Positions 1 through 8,895 of a DNA stretch of 64,000 nt are shown here, in pieces (within the stretch, counting starts at the first letter, position 1; every line of letters starts with the position of its first letter). The DNA is from Heliomicrobium gestii (GTDB lineage: Bacteria; Bacillota; Desulfitobacteriia; Heliobacteriales; Heliobacteriaceae). Under the pieces are notes generated by a model. The model did not search any database and was not told where the DNA came from. It saw only the letters and a program-made list of their open reading frames with translations. The position numbers and the translations under genes were made by a program. The stretch covers positions 1 to 64,000 of the forward strand of contig NZ_WXEX01000001.1 in assembly GCF_009877435.1 (NCBI RefSeq), in the 5' to 3' direction.

Positions 1-1
1 T

Positions 2-772
2 CGATTGATTATCGCTGATGATAACAAAGAATTCTGTGATATTCTACGAGACTACATATCTCAACAGGAAGACTTGGATCTGGCCGGCGTGGCCAATAAC
101 GGGCAAGAGGCGCTCAAACTGATTCAGCAGGAAGAACCGGATCTGATCATCCTCGATATCATCATGCCCCACATGGACGGGATCGGCGTCCTGGAGTGCA
201 TGGCTGGCATGAACCTGGCGAAGAGGCCACGGATCATCATCTTGACCGCCTTCGGGCAGGAATCAATGACCCAACGGGCCGTTCAATTGGGGGCCGACTA
301 CTATATCCTGAAACCATTTGATCTGGAGATTCTCGGCAACCGGGTCCGCCAGCTCACCAGTGGAAGCGTTCCCGCCAGCATTCCCCAACCTGTGTCACAA
401 CCTCCGATCATGCGCCCGCGCAACATGGACGTGGAAGTGACCAACATCATCCACCAGATGGGTGTGCCGGCTCACATCAAAGGCTACCAGTATCTCCGCG
501 ACGCGATCCTGATGGTCATCAATGAGGTGAGCCTGCTGGGAGCGGTCACGAAGGAACTCTATCCGATGATCGCCCAGAAGTATACGACGACGCCCTCCCG
601 TGTGGAACGGGCCATCCGTCATGCCATTGAACTGGCCTGGGATCGCGGCAATGTGGAGATGATGTCAAAGTTCTTCGGTTACACCATCAACCTGGAGCGG
701 GGCAAGCCGACGAATAGCGAATTTATCGCGATGGTGGCCGACAAGCTGCGTTTGGGGCAGAAGGTCGGGTAA
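2..772 (+). CDS. spo0A: Stage 0 sporulation protein A (master sporulation regulator), 5' truncated
   Basis: Response regulator that, when phosphorylated, commits the cell to sporulation by binding 0A boxes. The receiver domain occupies about the first 120 residues: acidic pair ADD near the start, phospho-acceptor Asp in [11 protein letters not shown], Thr/Lys switch residues in LTAFGQ and LKPFD. The C-terminal DNA-binding effector domain carries [27 protein letters not shown] and [17 protein letters not shown], all hallmark Spo0A segments. The frame is open to the window edge and, compared with B. subtilis Spo0A, only about five N-terminal residues are missing, so the true start lies just upstream of the window. 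A strong terminator follows at 866-897. Confidence 0.97.
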   Translation, partial: RLIIADDNKEFCDILRDYISQQEDLDLAGVANNGQEALKLIQQEEPDLIILDIIMPHMDGIGVLECMAGMNLAKRPRIIILTAFGQESMTQRAVQLGADYYILKPFDLEILGNRVRQLTSGSVPASIPQPVSQPPIMRPRNMDVEVTNIIHQMGVPAHIKGYQYLRDAILMVINEVSLLGAVTKELYPMIAQKYTTTPSRVERAIRHAIELAWDRGNVEMMSKFFGYTINLERGKPTNSEFIAMVADKLRLGQKVG

Positions 773-865
773 GGTTGCCGAGAGGGCGGCTTTCTTTCCC
801 TGGTCTAATTGCATTTATTCTGAATTTTTTGCGATTAAATCCCTATAAGTGAAGATTTTTCATCG

Positions 866-897
866 AAAAGCGGGTCAAGTCTCTTTGACTCGCTTTT
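866..897 (+). terminator. Rho-independent terminator after spo0A
   Basis: A 13-bp stem (AAAAGCGGGTCAA paired with TTGACTCGCTTTT, one G-U pair) with a short loop ends in a T-rich run. It separates spo0A from the chemoreceptor gene. The rest of 773-1032 shows only an AT-rich leader; I see no other gene there. Confidence 0.8.
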
Positions 898-1032
898 CTC
901 ATTTAAAGGCGTATTTTCAGCCGGAGATTGTCAAGAGAAAGAAGGAGAAAAAACATCAGCGGCGAATAAAAGATTTAACAAAGATTCGAAAAAACTATCA
1001 TTTGACAGCATTGAGGGAGGTCTGCAACTGCT

Positions 1033-2715
1033 ATGTACAAACGACTGAAGCTAGCGCCCAAATTTATCCTGGGCATGGTTCCCTTGCTGGTGGTGATGGC
1101 CGTGGCGATCACCATCCTGCCGGACATGTTTGTCAGGGCGGCGGAGCGCACCAAAATCCAGGAATCGAAGGCGATTGCGGAACAACAAGCAAATTTGCAG
1201 ACCTTCCTGGCAAAGCACATTACAGGCGAGCGCCCTGAAGCTCCCAACTTTACGATCAAATACACCTCCGAAAAATACCGCAATGCCAAGGATGCCCCTG
1301 ACGGTTGGGAAAAACAGATGCTCCAGAAGTACAGCCAAAACCCCAAATTGGAAGAGTATTCGGAAGTCCTCGATTCCAACGGTTCCCGCATTCTTCGCTA
1401 CAGCAAGCCCCTCTTCATTCAGGAAGCCTGTTTGGCCTGCCACGGCGAACCGAAAGGCCAGAAAGATCCCTTTGGCCATGAAAAGGAAGGCTATAAGCTG
1501 GGCGAGTTCCGGGGCGCCATCAGTGTGGCGGCGTCGCTGGATGGGCTTTCGAAAGAGAAGGTCGCCCTGATCAATACCGGAGTCACGATTGTGGCGCTGA
1601 TCCTGACGGTTATCATCATGTATCTTATGGTCCAGAAGTTTATCGGAAAGCCGCTGGAAGACATTGTGGACTCTGTCAAAGGATTGTCTGAGGGCGACTT
1701 GACGACCCGGGTCAAAGACAGCGATAGCGCCGATGAGATCGGGGAATTGACCGGGTTGTTCAACCAGATGATCGAAAACCAAGCCAGGATGGTCGGCACC
1801 GTCCATAAAACGGCGGTGGAATTGGCCGCTTCCTTTGAAAAAATCGCCACATCGAGCGATCATGTGTCCAGAGCCGCCTCCGAGGTTGCCGACAACATAC
1901 AACATGTCGCCCGCGACGCCAGCACCGGCAATGAATCGATCGCCGACGCCGCCCAGATGCTGCGCGATCTGTCGGAACTGATCCGTTCGGCCAAAGAACA
2001 GGCGTTGGCGGCTGCCGAAAAATCCCGGGTCACTTCTCAGGCGGCCGAAACCGGGAAGGATACGATCAACGAAACGGTCGAATGTATGGAGAAAATCAAA
2101 CATAAGACATTGGAAACAGAGGATCATATCGGCACCCTCAGTGAATACTCCCAGCAGATCGGAATGATCACCGACACCATCACCAGTTTGGCCAATCAAA
2201 CGAACCTGTTGGCCTTAAACGCTGCGATCGAGGCCGCTCGGGCCGGTGAGATGGGCAGGGGTTTTGCTGTCGTAGCCGATGAGGTGCGCAAACTGGCTGA
2301 ACAGTCGAACCGAGGCGCCGGTGAGGTGTCCGCCCTGGTTCGCAAGATCGCCGAAAGCACCGCCGCAGCAGTAAGGGCGATGCAACAGAGCCGGTCAGAG
2401 GTCGAACAGGGCGCTTGTGTGGTCAACAAGGCGGGCGATGTCTTGACCGATATCCTCAAGGCTGTCACCGATACGGTGCGCGACGTTGAGACGATCGCGG
2501 CAATGACCGACCAGGAGGTAGACAACTCAACCCGTATGGTTGAGGTGATTCAATCGCTGCACCAGGTGATCGAAAACACGGCGGCGAATGCGGAAGAGGT
2601 TGCGGCTTCGACGGAGGAAACCTCGGCGGCGATGGATACGATCGCCAGTAGCGCTGAGAAAGCCAATGCCATTGCCGACGAGCTGAAAAAGACTGTTGGC
2701 AGGTTTAAGATTTGA
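1033..2715 (+). CDS. Methyl-accepting chemotaxis protein with DUF3365 (Tll0287-like) haem-type sensor domain
   Basis: Membrane chemoreceptor, 560 aa. An N-terminal membrane helix (about 12-30) leads into an extracytoplasmic DUF3365-like domain (about 35-175) that contains CLACH at residues 133-137, the CxxCH c-type haem attachment motif. A second membrane helix (about 180-202) is followed by a HAMP linker (about 203-260) and the methyl-accepting signalling domain, whose hairpin tip has the conserved [17 protein letters not shown]3365 sensors are known to bind haem and respond to redox or gas ligands, so the ligand here is probably redox or gaseous; that is inference. GGGAGG lies about 13 bases before the ATG, slightly long spacing. 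The gene is monocistronic between two terminators, with no che genes nearby. Confidence 0.93.
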   Translation: MYKRLKLAPKFILGMVPLLVVMAVAITILPDMFVRAAERTKIQESKAIAEQQANLQTFLAKHITGERPEAPNFTIKYTSEKYRNAKDAPDGWEKQMLQKYSQNPKLEEYSEVLDSNGSRILRYSKPLFIQEACLACHGEPKGQKDPFGHEKEGYKLGEFRGAISVAASLDGLSKEKVALINTGVTIVALILTVIIMYLMVQKFIGKPLEDIVDSVKGLSEGDLTTRVKDSDSADEIGELTGLFNQMIENQARMVGTVHKTAVELAASFEKIATSSDHVSRAASEVADNIQHVARDASTGNESIADAAQMLRDLSELIRSAKEQALAAAEKSRVTSQAAETGKDTINETVECMEKIKHKTLETEDHIGTLSEYSQQIGMITDTITSLANQTNLLALNAAIEAARAGEMGRGFAVVADEVRKLAEQSNRGAGEVSALVRKIAESTAAAVRAMQQSRSEVEQGACVVNKAGDVLTDILKAVTDTVRDVETIAAMTDQEVDNSTRMVEVIQSLHQVIENTAANAEEVAASTEETSAAMDTIASSAEKANAIADELKKTVGRFKI

Positions 2716-2752
2716 ATCCATCCAAAAAGCGAGATCATGAGTGAACATGCAA

Positions 2753-2784
2753 GCAACCGGGAAAAACTCCCGGTTGCTTTTTTT
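2753..2784 (+). terminator. Rho-independent terminator after the chemoreceptor
   Basis: Perfect 10-bp stem (GCAACCGGGA / TCCCGGTTGC) with a 5-nt loop and seven Ts. Confidence 0.92.
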
Positions 2785-2951
2785 GGAAATTGGTCTGAAA
2801 GTCCGTCGTTATTTCGTTATTCTCGTTATGATGGAAGCTTGTGAGATTGAGCCATGCCGCGGAAGAGGGAAACGGGAGCCAAACGGCGAAATATCGGTTA
2901 AGGTGTTTGTTTGATCTTCCCCGGAACGGGGAGAGGAGCGGGAGGTTGCAT

Positions 2952-4535
2952 ATGCGCAGTACACATCCCGAATATTCCCTTTATGCGCTCCTTCGGGCCG
3001 GCGCGGTGATCGCCGCGTTGGGTTGGATCCTATTTCATCCCGAGCCAACGATTCGCTTGCGACTGCTGCCCATGATCTCCCTCTTTAGCGTTTACAGCGC
3101 CGGCTTGTACCTGCTGATCCGCCGGAAGCCTCGACAGGTGAACCGGTTGTTTGCCCTAGCCACGGTGATCGATCTGTTGTCCATCACCGCTTTTATTTAC
3201 TGGACAGGCGGGCGTTCGGACAGCCTGTTTTACCTGGCCTATATCCTTGTCATCGCCACCCGCAGCGTTCAGTTTGGTCTCCGGGGAGGCCTTCAGACGG
3301 CTGTCGCCGCCATCTTCCTTTTTGTTGCCGTCACCCTGTCGTCACAAAACTACTGGGGCGACTTCTTCCTGCAAGCCCTTATGCTGGGAGCGACGGCGGC
3401 CATGGCCGGCTACCTGGCCGATGACATGCGCCGGACCCGCCTGGAACTGGAGCGGAGGGCCGATGAGTTGACCGCCTTGACAGAAGTGACCCGCACCGTC
3501 AATTCGTCGATCGAACTGCCCCAGGTCTTGCCGGCTGTGCTGGAACTGGCGACGACGGTGATGAAGGTAGAAGCCTGCGCTGTCCATATCCTTGACGATC
3601 AAGGGCTTCTGCAGGCTGTCGCCAGCCGGGGCTTTTCGGCGATTGAACAGGAACATCTGCCTGTGGAAGAATGCTTTATGGGGAAGGCGATTCGCACGGG
3701 ATCACCGATCCTCTATTATCAGGACCAACAGGCCGGTGATGCCTGTGAACCGCTGTTTCGCTCCGAAGGCATGGTCTGCGCCCTGTCGGCGCCCTTGAGC
3801 AGCGGCAGTCGGATGATGGGGACGCTGACGGTCTTTGCGGCTGAGCCGAATGTCTTTGCTGATGATGAGATCGAATTGATCTGTGTTTTGGCGGCCCAGG
3901 TGGGCAACGCCATTGAAAATGCCACTCTCTATAAAAAACAGAAAGATCTTTATTTGGCTGTCGTGCAGGCTTTTGTGGCGGCGATCGACGCCAAAGATTC
4001 ATATACGAGAGGCCACTCTGAGTTTGTCCATCGCTATGCATGGAGGATTGCAGAACGCATGAAGGTGGATGGCGATCAGTTGGAACGAATCGCTACAGCG
4101 GCCCTGTTGCATGATATTGGCAAGATCGGTGTCAACAGCAATATCCTGCGCAAACCGGGAGCGTTGAATGATGAAGAGTACGCGGAGATCAAAATGCATG
4201 TCACCATCGGCGAACAGATCATTAACCAGGTCGCCGATTTTCGCGATCTCGCGCCCATCGTGGCAGCCCATCACGAATGGTATAATGGAAAGGGATATCC
4301 GGAGGGCTTGGCTGGCGAGGGAATTCCATTGGGCGCTCGAATCATCGCGGTGGCCGACGCCTATGAGGCCATGACGGCCAACCGGGTCTACCGCCGGGCC
4401 TTGCCAAAGGAGCGGGCCCTTGCTGAAATTACCCGCTGCAGCGGCGTTCAATTCGATCCCGCTGTGGTCGAGGTTTTTCTCCAACTCGTCCATGAGGGTA
4501 AGCTGGATGAGCCGATTGATGGGATAGAAAGATAA
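2952..4535 (+). CDS. Membrane-bound GAF / HD-GYP domain phosphodiesterase
   Basis: Probable cyclic di-GMP phosphodiesterase, 527 aa. About five hydrophobic segments fill the first 155 residues, a GAF sensor domain follows (about 170-310), then an HD-GYP domain (about 330-510). The metal and catalytic signature is intact: HDIGKIG, then HHEWYNGKGYPEGL (the HHExxxGxGYP motif), then ADAYEAMT. The frame is open further upstream to 2841, but the ATG at 2952 has GGGAGG six bases before it, and a small hairpin (CCCCGGAACGGGG) precedes that RBS. It stands between the chemoreceptor and a peptidase gene, so it may act with the chemoreceptor in a motility-to-sessile decision; that is inference. Confidence 0.9.
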   Translation: MRSTHPEYSLYALLRAGAVIAALGWILFHPEPTIRLRLLPMISLFSVYSAGLYLLIRRKPRQVNRLFALATVIDLLSITAFIYWTGGRSDSLFYLAYILVIATRSVQFGLRGGLQTAVAAIFLFVAVTLSSQNYWGDFFLQALMLGATAAMAGYLADDMRRTRLELERRADELTALTEVTRTVNSSIELPQVLPAVLELATTVMKVEACAVHILDDQGLLQAVASRGFSAIEQEHLPVEECFMGKAIRTGSPILYYQDQQAGDACEPLFRSEGMVCALSAPLSSGSRMMGTLTVFAAEPNVFADDEIELICVLAAQVGNAIENATLYKKQKDLYLAVVQAFVAAIDAKDSYTRGHSEFVHRYAWRIAERMKVDGDQLERIATAALLHDIGKIGVNSNILRKPGALNDEEYAEIKMHVTIGEQIINQVADFRDLAPIVAAHHEWYNGKGYPEGLAGEGIPLGARIIAVADAYEAMTANRVYRRALPKERALAEITRCSGVQFDPAVVEVFLQLVHEGKLDEPIDGIER

Positions 4536-4557
4536 AAGAAAGGGAGCGTGTGGGAGC

Positions 4558-5673
4558 GTGATCCAACGCGAACGCATCGTACAGGAGCTTATGGAACTTT
4601 GCGCCATATCGTCGCCAGGTGGGCAGGAGCGCGAGATTGCTGACCGGCTGATGGCGACGTTGCGCGAAATGGGGCTGACGGTTATCGAGGACGATGCCGG
4701 CGCTAAAATCCCTGGCAACACCGGAAACCTCTATGCTCGTCTCGAGGGGACGGCGCCTGGCAAGGCGCTCTTTTTCAGCGCCCATATGGATACGGTTGTG
4801 CCCTGTGATCGGGTTCGTCCCGTCATTCGCGACGGCGTCATCTATTCCGATGGGACGTCGGTGTTGGGGGGCGACGACAAAGTGGGGATCGCCGCCATCT
4901 TGGAGGCCTTGCGGGTGATCCTGGAAACGGGCGAGGAACGCCCCACCATTGAGGTGGTCTTTTCGGTTCAAGAGGAGGGCGGACTCAAAGGGGCGAAGGT
5001 CTTTGACACGAAGCGGTTGGAGGCGACCATGGGCTATGTCCTCGATGCCGGCGGAACGATCGGTGATATCATCAATGCCGCGCCGTTTCAAGACAATGTG
5101 GAAGCTGTCCTCCATGGACGGACGGCTCATGCCGGTTTTTGTCCGGAAGAGGGGGTCAGCGCCATCAAAATCGCTTCCCGGGCGATCCACAAGATGAAAT
5201 TAGGCCGGATCGATGGGGAGACGACAGCGAACATCGGCATGATCAACGGCGGCACAGCGACGAACATCGTCCCCGAACGGGTCACCATTTCCGGAGAGGC
5301 CCGCAGCATTGACGAAGCAAAGCTGGCCATGCAGACGCGCCATATGGTGGAATGTTTTGAACAAGCCGCCCGCGAGATGGGCGGCCGGGCCGAGGTGAAG
5401 GTCCGCAGGGTTTACCCCGGATACCGCTTGACAGAGGCCGATCCGGTGGTCGCCCTGGCCCTGCAAGCCGCCGTGGCGATGGGGGCGAAGCCGAAGCTGC
5501 TGCCGACGGGCGGCGGATCTGACGCCAACATCTACAATGGCGCGGGAGTGCCGACGGCCAATCTGGCCATCGGCATGGAGAAGGTGCATACAAAAGAAGA
5601 GTTTGTCCCGATCGATGCGCTGGTGGGAAGCGCCCGCTTTGTGCTGGAGATCATCCGCCAGGCGGTCAAGTAA
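4558..5673 (+). CDS. M20 family metallopeptidase (PepT/YqjE-like)
   Basis: Zinc-dependent exopeptidase of the M20/M25/M40 clan, 371 aa, cytoplasmic (no signal peptide). The metal ligands are visible in order: SAHMDTV, GGDDKVG, the general-base pair QEEGG, a metal-binding Asp in LDAGG, and a C-terminal His in KVHTKEE. A dimerisation insert lies in the middle (about 180-290). The closest familiar relatives are annotated peptidase T-like YqjE/PepT2. The start is GTG with GGGAG about 11 bases upstream. It lies 22 bases after the HD-GYP gene and 30 before nudF, so transcription together is likely. Confidence 0.9.
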   Translation: MIQRERIVQELMELCAISSPGGQEREIADRLMATLREMGLTVIEDDAGAKIPGNTGNLYARLEGTAPGKALFFSAHMDTVVPCDRVRPVIRDGVIYSDGTSVLGGDDKVGIAAILEALRVILETGEERPTIEVVFSVQEEGGLKGAKVFDTKRLEATMGYVLDAGGTIGDIINAAPFQDNVEAVLHGRTAHAGFCPEEGVSAIKIASRAIHKMKLGRIDGETTANIGMINGGTATNIVPERVTISGEARSIDEAKLAMQTRHMVECFEQAAREMGGRAEVKVRRVYPGYRLTEADPVVALALQAAVAMGAKPKLLPTGGGSDANIYNGAGVPTANLAIGMEKVHTKEEFVPIDALVGSARFVLEIIRQAVK

Positions 5674-5703
5674 CTGTTTTGGGTAGTCTCGAAAGGAGTA
5701 GAC

Positions 5704-6252
5704 ATGGAACACCTGAAAGAAAAAACCCTGGAAAGCGAACGTCTCTATGATGGCGACTTTGTGCGGCTTCGCAAGGATCGCGTTATCCTTCCGAACGGCG
5801 CCACGTCGACGCGGGAGGTGGTGGAACACCCCGGCGCAGCGGCGATCGTCCCCTTGACGCCGCGCAAGGAGGTTGTTCTGATCCGCCAGTGGCGACATGC
5901 GATCAAAGAGGTGTCCATCGAGATCCCTGCGGGAAAAATCTCCGACGATGAGGATCCGCTGGAGTGCGCCAAACGAGAATTATCGGAGGAGACAGGCTTC
6001 TCGGCCCGGCTCTGGGACCCGCTGATCACCTTCTACGCTTCTCCCGGGTTTTGCGATGAAGAGATGCATCTGTTTATCGCCCGTGATCTCCACGTCTCCG
6101 ATGGCCGCCCCGATGAAGATGAGTTTGTTGAGCCCCTGGTGGTCCCCCTTGAAGCGGCCTTGGAGATGATTGAAACGGGCGAGATCATGGACGCCAAGTC
6201 GATCATCGGCCTGCTGAAGGCGGCCCAGTGGTTGGAACAGGAAAAGGCTTGA
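5704..6252 (+). CDS. nudF: ADP-ribose pyrophosphatase (Nudix hydrolase)
   Basis: Hydrolyses ADP-ribose to AMP and ribose 5-phosphate, a housecleaning reaction; 182 aa, the usual NudF length. The Nudix box reads as G-x5-E-x7-RELSEETGF starting at the Gly of AGKISDD. Upstream it has the ADPRase-type IRQWRHA segment. AAGGAG sits seven bases before the ATG. Its stop TGA overlaps the start of the next gene (TGATG), so the two are translationally coupled. In Bacillus the orthologue yqkG also lies close to spoIIM, which supports the assignment. Confidence 0.92.
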   Translation: MEHLKEKTLESERLYDGDFVRLRKDRVILPNGATSTREVVEHPGAAAIVPLTPRKEVVLIRQWRHAIKEVSIEIPAGKISDDEDPLECAKRELSEETGFSARLWDPLITFYASPGFCDEEMHLFIARDLHVSDGRPDEDEFVEPLVVPLEAALEMIETGEIMDAKSIIGLLKAAQWLEQEKA

Positions 6253-7526
6253 TGCAAACCTATTACGGCGATTTTCACGTCCACTTGGGCCGCTCCGCTG
6301 ATGGGCGGCCCATTAAAATTACCGCCGCCAAGGGGCTCACCCTGGCGGCGGCGCTTCGGGAAGGGCAACAGCGCAAAGGTCTCGACCTGGTGGGGATCGT
6401 CGATGCCGCCTGCCCGCCCGTCCTGGCCGATTTGGAAGGGCTTCTACAGCGGGGAGAACTGGAGGAACTGTCTGGCGGCGGCTTCCGTTTTCATGGGGGC
6501 CTTGTCTTTTTGGCCGGGGCGGAGGTGGAGACAGAGGAGCAGCGCGGACCGGCTCATTTTCTCGCCTTTTTTCCGACCCTGGAAGCCTTGCGCGCCTTTT
6601 CACGGCGACTGTCTCGTTGGGTGACCAACCCAAACCTGAGTTCCCAGCACTGCCGCTGCCGCGCAGACGATATGCTGGAGGAGGTTGTCGCCCTCGAAGG
6701 GATCTTCCTGCCGGCCCATGCCTTTACACCGCACAAGGGCTTGTTTGGCCAGGGGGTGGACGATGTGGCAGAGGCCTTTACCGACCGCCAATTGGCCCGG
6801 ATTCCGGCGATGGAACTGGGCTTGTCGGCCGATACGGCCCTGGCCGACCGGATCCCGGGTCTGGGCGGCTTCACCTTCCTCTCCAATTCGGATGCCCATT
6901 CACTGCCGAAGATCGCCCGCGAGTACAACGCCCTGGAACTGGCAGAGGCCAATTTCCGTGAGTGGGCGATGGCGCTTCGCCGCCAGGAAGGCCGGCGGGT
7001 AGCGGCCAACTACGGCCTTGATCCCCGCTTGGGCAAGTATCACCGCAGCGCCTGCCCCGTTTGTGAGCTCATCGTCGACAGGCCGGCGCCCTATTTCGGT
7101 CCTTGCGCGCGCTGTGGCGCCCCCCAGTTGACGCCGGGCGTGCTCGACCGCATCGAGTGGTTGGCCCGGTATGGCAATGGTTCGATGCGCCATTCCGGTG
7201 GCTGCTTCCCAGCGGGCGCCGCTCCTTCCGGCAACACCGCGGTGGACACCTCTTCCGATAGCTATTTCTTGCCATCATCGGTTCAGCGACCGCCCTATAT
7301 CCACCAGGTTCCCCTCGAATTCCTCCCTGGTGTGGGACCGAAGGCGATGCAGAAGCTCCTTGACTGCTTTGGCACGGAGATGAACCTGCTCCACCGGGCG
7401 ACAGACGAGGAGATCGCCGCTGCTGCCGGTCCGAAGCTGGCCAAAACCCTACTCGCTCACCGGCGCGGGGAGATCGCCTGGATCGACGGCGGCGGCGGGC
7501 GTTTTGGCCGCGTAGAGGTTCGTTGA
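6252..7526 (+). CDS. Endonuclease Q family / PHP-domain DNA repair protein
   Basis: 424 aa. The N-terminal PHP metallohydrolase fold has metal-binding residues in GDFHVHLG and SNSDAHS. A four-cysteine zinc-finger region (CPVC ... CARC) lies near residues 260-285, and the C-terminal part reads as a helix-hairpin-helix DNA-binding segment (LPGVGPKAMQKLL). This arrangement matches the TIGR00375 / endonuclease Q family, whose archaeal member nicks 5' of deaminated bases; B. subtilis YqxK is the corresponding bacterial protein. Activity here is inferred from family. The ATG overlaps the nudF stop; the longer frame beginning at 6228 is less likely. Confidence 0.85.
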   Translation: MQTYYGDFHVHLGRSADGRPIKITAAKGLTLAAALREGQQRKGLDLVGIVDAACPPVLADLEGLLQRGELEELSGGGFRFHGGLVFLAGAEVETEEQRGPAHFLAFFPTLEALRAFSRRLSRWVTNPNLSSQHCRCRADDMLEEVVALEGIFLPAHAFTPHKGLFGQGVDDVAEAFTDRQLARIPAMELGLSADTALADRIPGLGGFTFLSNSDAHSLPKIAREYNALELAEANFREWAMALRRQEGRRVAANYGLDPRLGKYHRSACPVCELIVDRPAPYFGPCARCGAPQLTPGVLDRIEWLARYGNGSMRHSGGCFPAGAAPSGNTAVDTSSDSYFLPSSVQRPPYIHQVPLEFLPGVGPKAMQKLLDCFGTEMNLLHRATDEEIAAAAGPKLAKTLLAHRRGEIAWIDGGGGRFGRVEVR

Positions 7527-7535
7527 TACGAAAAG

Positions 7536-7575
7536 AAAAAGCTGACCTTGCTCATTCACGCAGGGTCAGCTTTTT
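7536..7575 (+). terminator. Terminator after the endonuclease Q-like gene
   Basis: Fifteen-base arms (AAAAAGCTGACCTTG / CAGGGTCAGCTTTTT, one G-U pair) end in a T run. The A-rich left arm means it could also work on the minus strand. Confidence 0.88.
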
Positions 7576-7597
7576 GATTTGCTTGCAAAAGGGAGAA

Positions 7598-7663
7598 AAA
7601 GAAAAGACCCCCGGCCAACACTGGCTGGGGGGAAGCGTAGGTGCTTCCAGATCCATAGGGAGT
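7598..7663 (-). ncRNA. Probable small RNA, about 65 nt, C-rich
   Basis: The 330-base gap between the endonuclease gene and spoIIM contains a complete minus-strand transcription unit without a credible ORF. A near-consensus promoter (7670-7698) points at it. The predicted RNA starts near 7663 and folds a GGAAGC-ACCUAC-GCUUCC hairpin (7631-7648). It ends in a 10-bp terminator stem (7608-7617 with 7622-7631) followed on the minus strand by a CTTTTCTTTTTC tract. The only ATG inside has no ribosome site. The ACCUAC loop and the C-run could pair with Shine-Dalgarno sequences, as in RoxS/RsaE-type RNAs. I recognise no named family. Confidence 0.55.
7608..7631 (-). terminator. Minus-strand terminator of the small RNA
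   Basis: Stem CCCCCAGCCA / TGGCCGGGGG (read on the minus strand, one G-U pair) with a 4-nt loop, followed by TCTTTTCTTTTTC. Confidence 0.7.
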
Positions 7664-7669
7664 AATTTA

Positions 7670-7698
7670 ATTGTAGCATTCCTGCTCGTTTTGTGCAA
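7670..7698 (-). promoter_or_regulatory. Sigma-A-type promoter for the small RNA
   Basis: On the minus strand TTGCAC (7693-7698), a 17-base spacer, then TACAAT (7670-7675). This is one of the best vegetative promoter matches in the window, and no minus-strand protein gene follows it. Confidence 0.65.
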
Positions 7699-7855
7699 GT
7701 AAGAACTTTCGAAAGGCGAAGGATGGGAGGTTCAAAATGCGAAACTGATTTTTCAAGCGGGCATCGTTTTTCAAAGGGAGTCAGCTTTGTAATGAACAGG
7801 CTAACTCGACCATAAGCATTAAATAACATGGCAGAGGGAAGGAAGGCTGGCCGAG

Positions 7856-8488
7856 GTGGCGATCCTGTTTCATGGCGGCGCAGGTGGGATGGGACAAGGG
7901 AATCTGAATACCCATTGGGGCCTCTATGCGCTGGCGTTGGCGACCATCGCCTGCGGGACAGCCGCCGGCGCCCTGTCGGCCAAGTACCTGCCTCCGGGCC
8001 AGGCAAGCGAATTGCAGGTGAAGCTGCTTGAAACCTTGCAGGGAATCAAAGGAGGCGCGGTAACCCAGGCCCTGCTTGAACCGGCGGTGATGCGCAACGT
8101 GGAGACGCTGGGCCTGATCGTGTTGCTCGGTTTAACCGCGCTTGGTATCCCCTTGATCGCCGGGCTGCTCTTTTTTCGGGGATTTGTTCTTGGCTTTGCG
8201 GCCGGGTTTTTGCTGCTGTCGCGCGCGAGCGACGGGTGGGTTATTGTGCTGCTGGCGTTAGCGCCAGCGAGTCTCCTTTTTTTGCCGGCCCTTGTTTTAT
8301 CGGGCGGGATGGCCCTGGCCTTAGCCCTTCATTTGGCCCGAGGCCGGCGGCCCTACCAAGCCACTTCCTTGGGCCGGACTCTCCTTCAATATGCCGGCGC
8401 CGGCGTAGGAACGCTGTTGCTGGGGGCCGGCGCGGGACTGATCGACGCCTACGTCACACCGGGATTGTTGCGCTTGTTTATTCGATGA
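7856..8488 (+). CDS. spoIIM: Stage II sporulation protein M
   Basis: Membrane component of the SpoIID-SpoIIM-SpoIIP complex that thins septal peptidoglycan and drives engulfment. 210 aa, close to the 214 aa of B. subtilis. About five hydrophobic segments: one near residue 25, an extracytoplasmic loop, then a closely packed set from about 85 to the end, the SpoIIM/DUF95 topology. Position supports it: in Bacillus spoIIM precedes yqzK, fur, xerD and deoB, nearly the order seen here. The start is uncertain: GTG at 7856 with a weak GGAAGGAAGG upstream, or the in-frame ATG at 7889. Confidence 0.88.
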   Translation: MAILFHGGAGGMGQGNLNTHWGLYALALATIACGTAAGALSAKYLPPGQASELQVKLLETLQGIKGGAVTQALLEPAVMRNVETLGLIVLLGLTALGIPLIAGLLFFRGFVLGFAAGFLLLSRASDGWVIVLLALAPASLLFLPALVLSGGMALALALHLARGRRPYQATSLGRTLLQYAGAGVGTLLLGAGAGLIDAYVTPGLLRLFIR

Positions 8489-8503
8489 ACAGAAAATCGT
8501 CCC

Positions 8504-8548
8504 ATAAAAAAACAGGGCCACCGGAAAGAGGGCTCTTTCGCGGTGGTC
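8504..8548 (-). terminator. Minus-strand terminator for the 68-aa small gene
   Basis: Long imperfect stem (8516-8530 with 8532-8548) followed, on the minus strand, by CTGTTTTTTTA. On the plus strand no T run follows, so it serves the minus-strand gene at 8575-8781. Confidence 0.7.
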
Positions 8549-8574
8549 AGACGAGGAAGGGGAACGGACCGGTT

Positions 8575-8781
8575 TTATTCCCCGGGATAGATCTCCCAGG
8601 TGGGACGGACGCTGCCGGAGAGTCCCTTCTCAGCGCCACTCATGTTCGGCTTGCCGTAATCGGGCAGGTTTTGCTGCAGTCCCTCGACAAACTGCTCGTT
8701 CTGTGTGGTGGCCGTGGTCGAGGAGGTGGCGGCATCGGAGTTGGTCATCGAGCGGGAGACAATGTAACGGCGTCGGGCCAT
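8575..8781 (-). CDS. Small hypothetical protein, 68 aa
   Basis: Not recognised. The gene is supported by signals rather than homology: a perfect AAAGGAGG ribosome site seven bases before the ATG and a dedicated terminator downstream. It is the only protein gene on the minus strand between spo0A and htpX. The protein begins with the basic MARRRYIVSR, continues with a Ser/Thr/Ala-rich stretch (SSTTATTQ), and ends acidic with PTWEIYPGE. It has no membrane segment, signal peptide or cysteines. Lying between spoIIM and yqzK, it could be a small spore protein, but it lacks alpha/beta SASP motifs; function is unknown. Confidence 0.7.
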   Translation of the reverse strand: MARRRYIVSRSMTNSDAATSSTTATTQNEQFVEGLQQNLPDYGKPNMSGAEKGLSGSVRPTWEIYPGE

Positions 8782-8895
8782 AAAAGTCCCTCCTTTCAAC
8801 AAGTCGACTGGAGGTAGTTTGGCCTGGCGACGACGCCCTTACACAAGGAAGCCGCAAAGAGAGGAAAAGAAAACGCATGCAAGGAGGAAGCGACG

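Noticed and set aside
903-930. Flagellar sigma-D-like promoter (TAAA ... GCCGGAGAT) before the chemoreceptor
   Set aside because: The spacer is only 12 bases instead of about 15 and the -10 match is partial.
2785-2951. Cyclic-di-GMP riboswitch before the HD-GYP gene
   Set aside because: I could not find the GEMM core; only a short hairpin next to the ribosome site is visible.
7566-8006. 146-codon minus-strand ORF through the small-RNA region
   Set aside because: It has no ribosome site, runs through the terminator hairpins and overlaps spoIIM; the promoter at 7670-7698 lies inside it.
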